Source: Deinobacterium chartae
Lineage (GTDB): Bacteria; Deinococcota; Deinococci; Deinococcales; Deinococcaceae
Direction: 5' to 3'
NCBI RefSeq assembly: GCF_014202645.1
Contig: NZ_JACHHG010000005.1
Location: forward strand, 62,001-126,000
DNA length: 64,000 bases
The notes beneath the pieces were generated by a model that made no database searches, was not told the origin of the DNA, and saw only the letters and a list, made by a program, of their open reading frames with translations. The translations under genes and the position numbers were made by a program. Each line of letters opens with the position of its first letter. The stretch's first letter is position 1. Below, in pieces: positions 43,308-54,857 of the stretch.

Positions 43308-43593
43308 AGGTACTCCATCGGTTGGTGACGTTTACCCAGCCGTTGGGAGCAGGATCTTTCTCCGCATTGTTGAACACCAGCACGTCACTGTACAGCCAGT
43401 TGTCGTACGTCTTGTATGCGGAGGAGATTCCGTAATGCCCGGAATAGCCATTGTTTCCTCCGGTGGAGTACAGGTAGATGACCGGGCGTGCCTTGCCATG
43501 CACGGCACTTCTGACGGTTTCCCAGACGGTCCAGGTGAAGCCGTTGAAGTTGAAGTTCACCAGCACGGGCGCCGGTGAGTTCCAGGTGCTCAT
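43276..43593 (-). CDS. C39-like papain-fold C-terminal half (His box)
   Basis: This 105-residue frame holds WTVWETVRSAVHGKARPVI, a typical C39-like strand, then GYSGHYGISSAY with H53 and D64 as catalytic candidates. It has no signal peptide. The Cys box that completes such an active site lies in the preceding frame (C374). The ATG at 43593 overlaps the stop of that frame as ATGA, so it is either a reinitiated second chain or the result of a frameshift in one gene. Lower GC than neighbours. Confidence 0.6.
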   Translation of the reverse strand: MSTWNSPAPVLVNFNFNGFTWTVWETVRSAVHGKARPVIYLYSTGGNNGYSGHYGISSAYKTYDNWLYSDVLVFNNAEKDPAPNGWVNVTNRWSTYGGAYALVEK

Positions 43594-45041
43594 GTCGCCT
43601 CCAACGTTAAAGTAGTAAGCACCCTGCAGCTTGTGTGCTGCTGAAGCCAGGTCTGGGCTCCTTGCTCGAATCCCCAGGGAGTCACGACGGTGCCGTCCAT
43701 CAGTTCACCGCCGCCCATCTTGCGGGTCAGTCGGGCCTCATAAACGTTCGGGGCCGTGTTGTCTGCGGGTTCGGGGTATGCCGTATTCGCCGCGATCGCT
43801 TCGCGCCGCTTGGCGAAAGAGTCCGCAACGCTGAAGCCGAGGGAGGCTGCGAGCACACTGCGCAGCCCGCTCTCGCGCTCCTGCATGCTGACCAGCAGAC
43901 GGGTCAACGCGGCGGGTCCACATCCGATAAGGTCATAATTCTGCTTGTACCCTGGCACGAAGGGATTGAAGTAACGAATACCCCATTGCCCTCCGGGCGG
44001 CAGTTTTGTGCCAGCGAGGTAAGGCCACATGCTGGCCCGCTGCAGGTTGCCGAAATCCACCGCGTTGTAAGCGGCCCACGCTGCGGACAGAGCGGGGTTG
44101 TTGAAAAATTCGTTCGGCAGCGGGGCGTTCACCGGGTTCTTAACGTAACCGGCGACATGGGCCCGTACGGTGATCCAGCAGAACCATCCCTCGCAGTGAT
44201 GGTAATCGCTCGGCTGCGGAGGCTGGGGGGGCAGTTGGGGTTCGGGCGGCTCGTAAGGCTCCTTCTCGAGGGGCCGCAACGGGCTTAGCCCCCGGGCCTG
44301 TTCGGATTTCAGGTGCGCTGACAGCTTTTTAATATCCAGGCTGCCGTCGGCGCGGGTCATGGTCTCGAGGCCGGTTTCCGGGGTGGTTCCGGCGTTTTCC
44401 ACCTGTTGCCACAGCTGTTTGAGGTTGCGCAGGTATTCGGTATCCGCAGCGATGGTCTGCGCCAGATGCAGGTAGTTGTCCAGGTGCTGCTTGACGACCG
44501 TGTCTGGAACGGGCCGCTGGGTAGCGATGTCCCATAGACGCCCCTTTTGGTCCTCGAGGTAGACGATGTTGCCTTCGGGCGAAACCAGACGTTGGACGCC
44601 GCCCGCGCGCTGGAGCGTGGCGATCAGCTGCTGCAGGAAGGTCGCGTCAAACTCGAAGCCGATCAGGTTGCGCACGTCCGAAGCGCCCGTGCCGTAGACC
44701 TGCATGGGATGGTTCCCTCCAGCGCGCTCGGCCAGCGCCCAGAAGTCCTGCGTGGTGCCCGTAAGCGGTTGGGAGTCCACCAGGGTGAGTTGGTAGAAAG
44801 GCTCTCCTAGAAGGTCCTCGACGATCAGGCTGGCGACGCTGCCGCGCTGCAGTGCCTGCGGGCCAAGACCGCTGTGTAGCGCACTTTTGATCGCGAGGGC
44901 TTGACCGACTGCCAGCGCGGTGGGCCGGGCCTGCTGCAGCACTTCGGGAATGGGTGGACGAGCGGTGTGGGGCGAGGAGTAACCGCAGGCAGTCAGTACC
45001 AGCAAACCAGTAGAAATCAAACCTGATTCTCTTGGGTTCAT
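43590..45041 (-). CDS. Lipoprotein with C39-like Cys box
   Basis: This 483-residue protein has a lipobox LTAC (lipidated C19), a long helical region (60-250), a Pro-rich linker (PEPQLPPQPPQPS) near 275 and a C-terminal C39-like segment with C374 in LIGCGPAALTRLL. It lacks the matching His box, which is found in the next overlapping frame. It is therefore probably a surface-anchored cysteine protease or papain-fold binding protein in two pieces. GGAGG lies 9 bases before the ATG. First gene of the unit. Target unknown. Confidence 0.65.
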   Translation of the reverse strand: MNPRESGLISTGLLVLTACGYSSPHTARPPIPEVLQQARPTALAVGQALAIKSALHSGLGPQALQRGSVASLIVEDLLGEPFYQLTLVDSQPLTGTTQDFWALAERAGGNHPMQVYGTGASDVRNLIGFEFDATFLQQLIATLQRAGGVQRLVSPEGNIVYLEDQKGRLWDIATQRPVPDTVVKQHLDNYLHLAQTIAADTEYLRNLKQLWQQVENAGTTPETGLETMTRADGSLDIKKLSAHLKSEQARGLSPLRPLEKEPYEPPEPQLPPQPPQPSDYHHCEGWFCWITVRAHVAGYVKNPVNAPLPNEFFNNPALSAAWAAYNAVDFGNLQRASMWPYLAGTKLPPGGQWGIRYFNPFVPGYKQNYDLIGCGPAALTRLLVSMQERESGLRSVLAASLGFSVADSFAKRREAIAANTAYPEPADNTAPNVYEARLTRKMGGGELMDGTVVTPWGFEQGAQTWLQQHTSCRVLTTLTLEAT

Positions 45042-45204
45042 ATTCTGGTTCCTCCACCCTCAGGATGGATTTAAAGATTTCCGATCTCAGCGTATTTTAA
45101 CCTGAAATTCAATCAAATTTGTGCTATTCATTTATAATAAGCGATGGCTAGTTTTCTAAAAACGCCAACCCAACCCCATCATCAACCTCCCCAAAGAAAA
45201 GGGG

Positions 45205-45225
45205 AACTCGAATATAAATCGAGTT
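45205..45225 (-). terminator. Terminator of the dehydrogenase gene
   Basis: AACTCGA (45205-45211) pairs with TCGAGTT (45219-45225) around ATATAAA; read on the minus strand the stem is followed by CCCCTTTTCTTT. The rest of 45042-45275 is AT-rich and has no supported gene. Confidence 0.7.
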
Positions 45226-45275
45226 GCCCTGGAGTACGAAGATCTCTACACCGATGGCCTCGAGGGCCCGCCCGC

Positions 45276-46304
45276 TTATACCTCGAGGACCAGCTTGCCG
45301 AAAAAGGCCCGCGAGGCCAGGCGCGCGTGCGCCTCGGCAGCGGCCTCGAGCGGCAGGACTTCGAAGGGCAGCGGGCGCAGGCGGCCCTGCTCGAGCAGGC
45401 GCGCGATCTTGAACAGGTCGGCCTTGCTGCCCATGGTGGAGCCGAGCACCGAGAGCTGCTTGTAGAACACCACGTTCAGCGGGGTGAGCGCCTCGTAGCC
45501 GGAGGTGGCGCCGCAGGTGACCAGCGTGCCACCCCAGCGCAGGGCGCGCAGGCTGCTGGCCCAGTTGTCCGCCCCGGTGTGGTCAATGGCGATGTCCACG
45601 CCCTGGCCTGCGGTGAGCGCCTTGACGCGCGCACCGTAGTCCTCGCTGCGGTAGTTGATGACCTCGTCGGCGCCGAGTTCGCGGGCCTGTTGCAGTTTCT
45701 CGTCCGAGCCGGCGGTGGCGATCACGCGGGCACCGGCCAGCTTGCACAGCTGGATGGCCCAGCCGGACACGCCGCTACCGGCCGCCATCACCAGCACGGT
45801 ATGCCAGGGCCGGACGTCGGCCCGGTCAAAGACCATCTGCCAGGCGGTCAGGCTGGCCAGCGGCACCGTAGCCGCCTCGAGGAAGCTCAGTCCCGGGGGA
45901 ATAGGCACCAGGTTCTGACGGGGTACCACGATGTAATCGGCGTAACCGCCGCTGCGATGCTCGCCCAGGATCCGGTAGCGGCGGCAGAGGTTGTCCCGGC
46001 CCGAGAGGCAGGCCTCGCAGTGGCCGCAGGACACGCCGGGGTTCAGCATCACCCGGGCACCGACCTCGAGGTCCTCGCAGCCCGGACCGAGCGCGTCGAT
46101 CTCTCCGGCGACGTCGCTGCCCAGGATGTGCGGCAGCGGAAGACGGGGACTGGCAACCCCGCGCCGCACCCACAGGTCGAGGTGGTTGAGGGCGGTGGCG
46201 CGCACCCGGACGCGCACCTCGAGGGGGCCAGGAACAGGGAGCCCGACCCGTGTACTCACGAGGACGTCTTCGCCGCCGCGCTCGCGCATGACGACGGCAC
46301 GCAT
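45276..46304 (-). CDS. Zinc-binding alcohol dehydrogenase / quinone oxidoreductase-like
   Basis: This 342-residue MDR-family oxidoreductase has LPHILGSDVAGEI, the structural zinc cluster CGHCEACLSGRDNLCRRY and a Rossmann fold (VMAAGSGVSGWAIQLCKLAGA). It should oxidise an alcohol or reduce an enone or quinone with NAD(P)H. The start was set at ATG 46304 (MRAVVM) because AGGTGAG lies 9 bases upstream; an in-frame ATG at 46328 would add eight residues. Divergent from the acyl-CoA ligase. Confidence 0.85.
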   Translation of the reverse strand: MRAVVMRERGGEDVLVSTRVGLPVPGPLEVRVRVRATALNHLDLWVRRGVASPRLPLPHILGSDVAGEIDALGPGCEDLEVGARVMLNPGVSCGHCEACLSGRDNLCRRYRILGEHRSGGYADYIVVPRQNLVPIPPGLSFLEAATVPLASLTAWQMVFDRADVRPWHTVLVMAAGSGVSGWAIQLCKLAGARVIATAGSDEKLQQARELGADEVINYRSEDYGARVKALTAGQGVDIAIDHTGADNWASSLRALRWGGTLVTCGATSGYEALTPLNVVFYKQLSVLGSTMGSKADLFKIARLLEQGRLRPLPFEVLPLEAAAEAHARLASRAFFGKLVLEV

Positions 46305-46477
46305 GGTGTTCTCACCTAGAGCGTTCATGTCGACCTAAACGCTACACTAGGTTCAGCGGCTCACCACAATTCAGCCTTCTTGAGCGACGTTTCACACTTG
46401 ATTGTGAGCGGCTGCAGCTGTAGTTAGCCTGGGGGCAGCGGCTGTGGACGGCAAAGGGCCGGACGTTCGGCGCAGCA

Positions 46478-46522
46478 GGACAAACGTTTGGACAAACGGT
46501 ATACTAGGTATATAGCTATACT
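46478..46522 (+). promoter_or_regulatory. Promoter and repeat-rich operator of the acyl-CoA ligase gene
   Basis: TTGGAC (46488-46493), 17 bases and TATAGC (46511-46516) form a promoter. It overlaps GGACAAACG repeated 12 bases apart (46478, 46490), the palindrome CAAACGTTTG (46481-46490) and the palindrome TATAGCTATA (46511-46520). This looks like an operator for a repressor of fatty-acid degradation. Confidence 0.55.
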
Positions 46523-46544
46523 CGGTTCAACAAAGGAGAACCTC

Positions 46545-48227
<1,683 letters not shown>

Positions 48228-48373
48228 GCAGGGATATTCCTGGGACAGGCAGGAGGCTCAAACGGTCAAGTGCCTGTCCCCACCGTCCCAGGCGACTGCT
48301 AAATGAACGCTTCCACCAGAAAAAAGGGAGGCGACCGCCCTGCTCACGCTGTTAATCGCCGCGCCCCGTAAGC

Positions 48374-48379
48374 TAAACT
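48374..48379 (+). promoter_or_regulatory. -10 box for leaderless receiver protein
   Basis: TAAACT is followed by 5 bases and ATG 48385. Confidence 0.5.
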
Positions 48380-48384
48380 CAATT

Positions 48385-48789
48385 ATGCTGAGCCGGGGTT
48401 ACACCATTTTGGTCGCCGATGATGAGCCGGCTATCCGTACGATGCTGGAGATGATCCTCTCCGCCGACGGGCACGAAGTGATCGGTGTAAGCGACGGCAA
48501 GGCTGCGCTGGACTACCTCAAGGACCACACACCCGATGCGATGCTGCTCGACGTGCAGATGCCCCTGATCGACGGCTTTGACATCTGCAGCCGGGTCAAA
48601 CGTGTCGCCCGCCTGCGCGAGATCCCGGTGATCTTGCTCACCGGCTTCGACGACGACCAGACCCGTGAACGTGCGCAGCAGGTCAAGGCCGACGACCTGA
48701 TCTACAAACCGCTCTCGGGCAAGAACCTGCGCGCGCGCATCCGCAGCGTCATCGAACGCAACCGCACCGCCCCTCCCGGAGGCAACTGA
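48385..48789 (+). CDS. Single-domain response regulator
   Basis: This 134-residue protein is a lone receiver domain with DDE near residue 13, phospho-acceptor Asp in AMLLDVQMPLID, T in ILLTGF and Lys in IYKPLSG. There is no output domain, so it works through protein contacts. It sits 7 bases before the PBP1A gene and is probably co-transcribed with it. No histidine kinase is nearby. A link to cell-wall synthesis is inferred only from position. Confidence 0.9.
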   Translation: MLSRGYTILVADDEPAIRTMLEMILSADGHEVIGVSDGKAALDYLKDHTPDAMLLDVQMPLIDGFDICSRVKRVARLREIPVILLTGFDDDQTRERAQQVKADDLIYKPLSGKNLRARIRSVIERNRTAPPGGN

Positions 48790-48796
48790 AACCATC

Positions 48797-51054
<2,258 letters not shown>

Positions 51055-51058
<4 letters not shown>

Positions 51059-51459
51059 GGCGCCTGGGGTCACTGGTCCTGACGGCCGCCCTGCTGGGCC
51101 TGCCGGCGGCCCAGGCCCGGCCCGCGCTGGGCAGCGAGGTCCCGCCAGCCCCCTGGAGCGAGCGCGCCCCGCGCAGCTACCTGATCGCGCTGTACTCGTT
51201 CGAGTGCGGTGATCTGACCGAGGCCTGGAACACCCTGCGCAGGCTGAACCTGCCGCTGTACGCCGTGAACGCCGAGCGCCGCCCCAGCCCCGCTCCGGCC
51301 GCCCTCGAGGTGTGGCGTGGCTCCGAGGCCACCGCCTTCTCGAGGGCGCTGAAGGTGCGGGTCTACCCGACCGTGCTGCTGGTGCGTGATGGCCGCCTGC
51401 TGAACCTGTGGGAGGGCGAGGCCGCCGTGCGTTCGCTGAAGGGGACAGACGTCCTCTAA
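51055..51459 (+). CDS. Secreted thioredoxin-fold protein with one cysteine
   Basis: This 134-residue protein has a signal peptide (MRRLGSLVLTAALLGLPAAQA) and a thioredoxin fold: strand YLIALYSFECGDL, and the cis-Pro loop KVRVYPTVLLVRDG. Where thioredoxins have CxxC it has a single Cys in ECGD, so it cannot form the usual disulfide and may bind or be reduced by CcdA, which is encoded next. ATG overlaps the PBP1A stop. The ATGA overlap and the own -10 box of ccdA show it is not in the ccm operon proper. Confidence 0.7.
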
Positions 51460-51477
51460 GGCGCGCTTTTTTAGGCG

Positions 51478-51483
51478 TAGAAT
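51478..51483 (+). promoter_or_regulatory. -10 box at the head of the ccd/ccm operon
   Basis: TAGAAT is followed by 7 bases and ATG 51491; a T-run precedes it. It should drive the long ccm operon as a leaderless transcript. Confidence 0.55.
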
Positions 51484-51490
51484 AATTAAG

Positions 51491-52174
51491 ATGCAGGAGT
51501 CTCCCGGCGTGGGTCTGGCCGTCATCGCCGGACTGATTTCGTTTCTGTCGCCGTGCGTACTGCCGCTGGTGCCCTCTTATCTGGGCGTTTTGGGCGGCGG
51601 GCGCACTCCGCTGTGGCGCGCCCTGGGCTTTGTGGCGGGTTTCAGCCTGGTCTTCGTGGCCCTGGGAGCCTCGGCCAGCGCCCTGGGCGAACTGCTGCGA
51701 ACACAACAGGCGTGGCTCGAGCGGGCCAGCGGCTTGCTGGTGCTGTTCTTCGGCCTCATCATGCTGGGCGTGATCCGCCTGCCCGCCTTGATGGGCGATT
51801 ACCGCGCCGGGCTGGGGGCCGCTTCCCGATACGGCCCGGTAGCCCTGGGGGCGGCGTTCGCCTTTGGCTGGAGCCCGTGTATCGGCCCGGTGCTGGGCTC
51901 GATCCTGGGACTGGCCGCCTCGAGGGGCAGCCTGGGCCAGGGCGTGCTGCTGCTGGCCGCCTACGCGCTGGGGCTGGCCGTCCCGTTCCTGCTGGCCGCA
52001 CTGCTGTGGCAGCGCGTGAACCTGGGCCGCCTAAACCGCTACACGCCCTGGGTCGAACGGGCGGGCGGCGTGCTGCTGGTGCTGCTGGGCCTGCTGCTGG
52101 TCAGCGGCCAGTTTGCGCGCCTCAACGCCTTTTTCTTCTCGATCACGCCCGAGTGGCTGGTGCGGCTGCTATGA
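51491..52174 (+). CDS. ccdA: Thiol-disulfide transporter CcdA
   Basis: This 227-residue membrane protein has six segments. The two redox cysteines are in LSPCVLPLVPSYLGV and in WSPCIGPVLG, the symmetric Cys-Pro motifs of the family. It moves electrons from cytoplasmic thioredoxin to periplasmic CcmG, keeping apocytochrome c cysteines reduced. The stop overlaps the ccmA ATG by 4 bases, so the two are translationally coupled. Confidence 0.95.
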   Translation: MQESPGVGLAVIAGLISFLSPCVLPLVPSYLGVLGGGRTPLWRALGFVAGFSLVFVALGASASALGELLRTQQAWLERASGLLVLFFGLIMLGVIRLPALMGDYRAGLGAASRYGPVALGAAFAFGWSPCIGPVLGSILGLAASRGSLGQGVLLLAAYALGLAVPFLLAALLWQRVNLGRLNRYTPWVERAGGVLLVLLGLLLVSGQFARLNAFFFSITPEWLVRLL

Positions 52175-52842
52175 CCGGACCCGCGCGCGAGTACGCAGTC
52201 CAGCTGGCCGGAGTGGTGCGCCGCTTCGGGCACTCGTACGTGCTGCGCGGCGTGAACCTCGACCTCGAGCTGGGAAGCGCGCTGGTGATCTACGGCGCTA
52301 ACGGGGCGGGAAAGACCACCTTGCTGCGGGTGATCGCCGGCAGCCTCTCCCCTACCCGTGGCGAGGGCCGGGTGTTCGGCTACGACCTGCACGACCGTCC
52401 GGCCGTACGCGCGCACGTGCACCTGATGACCCACGAGCAGGGCCTGTACTCGGAGCTGACCGTGCGCGAAAACCTCGAGTTCTCGCTGGCCATGCACGGC
52501 CTGACCCGCAGCACCTCGGGCGAGCGCCTGCGCACGGCGCTGGCACGGGTAGGGCTGGAGCGGGCCGCCGAGAAGCCGGTGCGCGAACTGAGCGCGGGCA
52601 TGCGCAAACGCGCCGCGCTGGCACGCATGAGCCTGCTGCCCTCGCCGCTGGTATTGATCGACGAACCGTTTGCCAACCTGGACGCAGCGGGCCGTGAGCT
52701 GGCCCTGGCGCTGCTGCTCGAGGCACGCGAGGCGGGCCGTACCCTGATGATCGCCTCGCACGAGCCCGAGCTGTCCGAGCGGATTGCGACGCGCAGCGTG
52801 GTCCTCGAGGACGGCCTGCTGCGCGAGGCGGTGGGCGCATGA
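52171..52842 (+). CDS. ccmA: Heme exporter ATP-binding protein
   Basis: This 223-residue ATPase has Walker A GANGAGKTTLLR, a Q-loop, signature ELSAGMRKRAALARM, Walker B LVLIDEPFANLD and switch His in ASHEPELS. With CcmB it drives release of holo-CcmE rather than heme transport itself. The ATG overlaps the ccdA stop and the stop overlaps ccmB; the longer frame upstream runs through ccdA and is not used. Confidence 0.93.
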   Translation: MTGPAREYAVQLAGVVRRFGHSYVLRGVNLDLELGSALVIYGANGAGKTTLLRVIAGSLSPTRGEGRVFGYDLHDRPAVRAHVHLMTHEQGLYSELTVRENLEFSLAMHGLTRSTSGERLRTALARVGLERAAEKPVRELSAGMRKRAALARMSLLPSPLVLIDEPFANLDAAGRELALALLLEAREAGRTLMIASHEPELSERIATRSVVLEDGLLREAVGA

Positions 52843-53516
52843 ACGCGTGGCAGGTGGTGCGCGCCCTGGCCCTCAAGGACCTGCGGGCCGAGTTGCGCTC
52901 ACGGGACGTGCTGGGTGCCACGGTGTTTTTCGCCGGACTGGTTATCCTGATTTTGGGCTTTGCACTCGGTCCGGATCAGGGTCGCTTGCAGGCCGCAGCA
53001 CCCGGCATCCTGTGGACCGCCGTCGCTTTCGCGAGCGTCCTGGCTGCCGGGCGGGCCTTTGCGGTCGAACAGGAGTCCGGAGCGCTCGAAAGCCTCACGC
53101 TCTACCCGGTGCCGCACGAGCTGCTGTACCTGGGCAAGCTGGCCGCCCATTTCGTGCTGCTCTTGGTTCTGGCCGCCGTGGTGACCCCGCTGAGCCTGAT
53201 CATCTACGACCTCTCGCCCGGTTCGCGCTGGCCGCTGCTGCTGCTGACCGTTTTCCTGGGTGTCCTGGGCTTTGCGGCGGTAAGCTGTTTCTATGCGGCG
53301 ATCACCGTAAACCTGCGGGCCCGAGAGGCACTGCTGCCGGTATTGATGTTTCCGGTGATGGTGCCGGTGGTCCTGGCCACGGTCAAGTCCACCGCCCTGA
53401 TCGTCTCGGGCGGCCTGGACAGCGAGATCACCTCGTGGCTCGGACTGCTGCTGGTGTTCGACGCGGTCACCCTGGTCGTCGCCAGCCTGACTTTCCCGTA
53501 CGCCCTCGAGCACTGA
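52839..53516 (+). CDS. ccmB: Heme exporter protein CcmB
   Basis: This 225-residue membrane protein has six segments and the CcmB features FAVEQESGALESLTLYP and HELLYLGKL. It forms the membrane part of the CcmAB ATPase. It starts 4 bases inside ccmA. After its stop, 32 bases lead to ccmC, with GGAGG. Confidence 0.94.
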   Translation: MNAWQVVRALALKDLRAELRSRDVLGATVFFAGLVILILGFALGPDQGRLQAAAPGILWTAVAFASVLAAGRAFAVEQESGALESLTLYPVPHELLYLGKLAAHFVLLLVLAAVVTPLSLIIYDLSPGSRWPLLLLTVFLGVLGFAAVSCFYAAITVNLRAREALLPVLMFPVMVPVVLATVKSTALIVSGGLDSEITSWLGLLLVFDAVTLVVASLTFPYALEH

Positions 53517-53548
53517 CTGCCCCTTCACCTGCCGCCCGGAGGACGCGC

Positions 53549-54271
53549 ATGAACCAGCCCAAACCCGACCGCATCTCGACCGTTCTCGGCCTGCTGAGCC
53601 TGCTGTGCCTGGCGGTTGGCCTGTACTTCGCCTTTGTCTCGCCGCCCGACGCGAACCAGGGCCAACTGGTCCGGATCATGTACCTGCACGTGCCCACCGC
53701 CTGGGTGTCCTACCTGGCCTACGGCGGCACCATGATCTTCAGCCTGGCCTACCTGTTCACCCGCCAGCGACGCTTTGACCGCATCGCAGCCGCCTCGGCC
53801 GAGATCGGGGTGCTGATGACCGCCCTGACGCTGTTCGGCGGCTCGCTGTGGGCCAAGCCGACCTGGGGAACGTATTGGGTGTGGGAGCCGCGTCTGACCA
53901 CCACGGCACTGGGGCTGGCCATCTACGTCGCCTACTTCATCGTGCGCGGCCTGATCGAGGACCCGCAGCGCCGCGCCCGGGTGGCCGCCGTGATCGGCAT
54001 CATGGGCACGCTCTACATCCCGGTCAACTACATGAGCGTGTACTGGTGGCGTTCGATCCACCAGACCGCCACCGTGAACCTGCTGGGCGAAACCCGGCTC
54101 TCGGCCGACCCGCGCATGCTGCTCGCCCTGTTCACCATGCTGGCGGCCTTTACGGTCCTGTACTTCTTCCTGCTGCGCGTGCGCAGCAAACTGGCAGCCC
54201 TGGTCGAGCGCCGTGAGGAGCGCGAGATCGACATGGAACTGAACGCGGCCCGTTCGAGCGGAGGACTGTGA
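53549..54271 (+). CDS. ccmC: Heme delivery protein CcmC
   Basis: This 240-residue protein has six membrane segments. The WWD-type motif region is GTYWVWEPRLTT, flanked by heme histidines (YLHVPTAW and SIHQTATV). CcmC attaches heme to CcmE in the periplasm. GGAGG lies 4 bases before the ATG. The final TGA overlaps the ATG of ccmD by one base (TGATG). Confidence 0.94.
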   Translation: MNQPKPDRISTVLGLLSLLCLAVGLYFAFVSPPDANQGQLVRIMYLHVPTAWVSYLAYGGTMIFSLAYLFTRQRRFDRIAAASAEIGVLMTALTLFGGSLWAKPTWGTYWVWEPRLTTTALGLAIYVAYFIVRGLIEDPQRRARVAAVIGIMGTLYIPVNYMSVYWWRSIHQTATVNLLGETRLSADPRMLLALFTMLAAFTVLYFFLLRVRSKLAALVERREEREIDMELNAARSSGGL

Positions 54272-54396
54272 TGCAAGACTATTCGGTGTTCGTCGCGTGG
54301 GTGTACGGCCTCAGCGCCCTGATCCTGATCGGTTACCTCGTCTACCTTTACCGCGGCCTGCGCCGCGAGCGCGCCCTCGAGGACCACCGGTCGTGA
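54271..54396 (+). CDS. ccmD: Small heme-export subunit CcmD
   Basis: This 41-residue protein has a membrane segment (VYGLSALILIGYLVYLY) followed by basic residues (RGLRRERA), the usual form of CcmD between ccmC and ccmE. It helps release holo-CcmE from CcmABC. It starts at the TGATG overlap with ccmC and its TGA overlaps the ccmE GTG. Too short for automatic calling but well supported by position. Confidence 0.88.
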   Translation: MQDYSVFVAWVYGLSALILIGYLVYLYRGLRRERALEDHRS

Positions 54397-54857
54397 CCAC
54401 CCTTCCGGCCGCCAAACGTCGGCGCAAGGGCAGCGCCGCCAAATACCTGATCGGCCTGGGCGTCCTGATCGCCGCCGTGGCCTACCTGATCTACGGCAAC
54501 CTGAACTCGAACCTGGTGTTCTTCGTGACCCCCTCGGAGTACAAGATCGACGCCGCCCGCTACGCAGGACGAACCCTGCGGCTGGGCGGAGTGGTCAAAC
54601 CGGGCTCGGAACAGTACGACCGCGCCACCCTCGAGTTGCGCTTTCTGATCTCGGACGGCAGCACCGACATCCCGGTGCAGTACCGCGGCGCGGTGCCGGA
54701 CCTGTTCAGGCCCGGGCAGGGCGTGGTGGTCGAGGGCAAGATGCAGGGTGAGACCTTCATGGGCGAAAACCTGCTGGTCAAGCACTCCGAGGAGTACAAA
54801 GCACCCCAGCCCGGCGACCAGGTCGATTACAAGAAGCTGCTCGAGGACACCCGCTGA
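54393..54857 (+). CDS. ccmE: Heme chaperone CcmE
   Basis: This 154-residue protein has one N-terminal membrane anchor (residues 18-34), a beta-barrel domain with LGGVVKPGS and the heme-binding H131 in LLVKHSEEY (covalent heme), with Y135. The His-type motif HxxxY is kept. It accepts heme from CcmC and gives it to CcmF. GTG 54393 overlaps ccmD; its TGA overlaps the ccmF ATG. Confidence 0.95.
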   Translation: MTTLPAAKRRRKGSAAKYLIGLGVLIAAVAYLIYGNLNSNLVFFVTPSEYKIDAARYAGRTLRLGGVVKPGSEQYDRATLELRFLISDGSTDIPVQYRGAVPDLFRPGQGVVVEGKMQGETFMGENLLVKHSEEYKAPQPGDQVDYKKLLEDTR

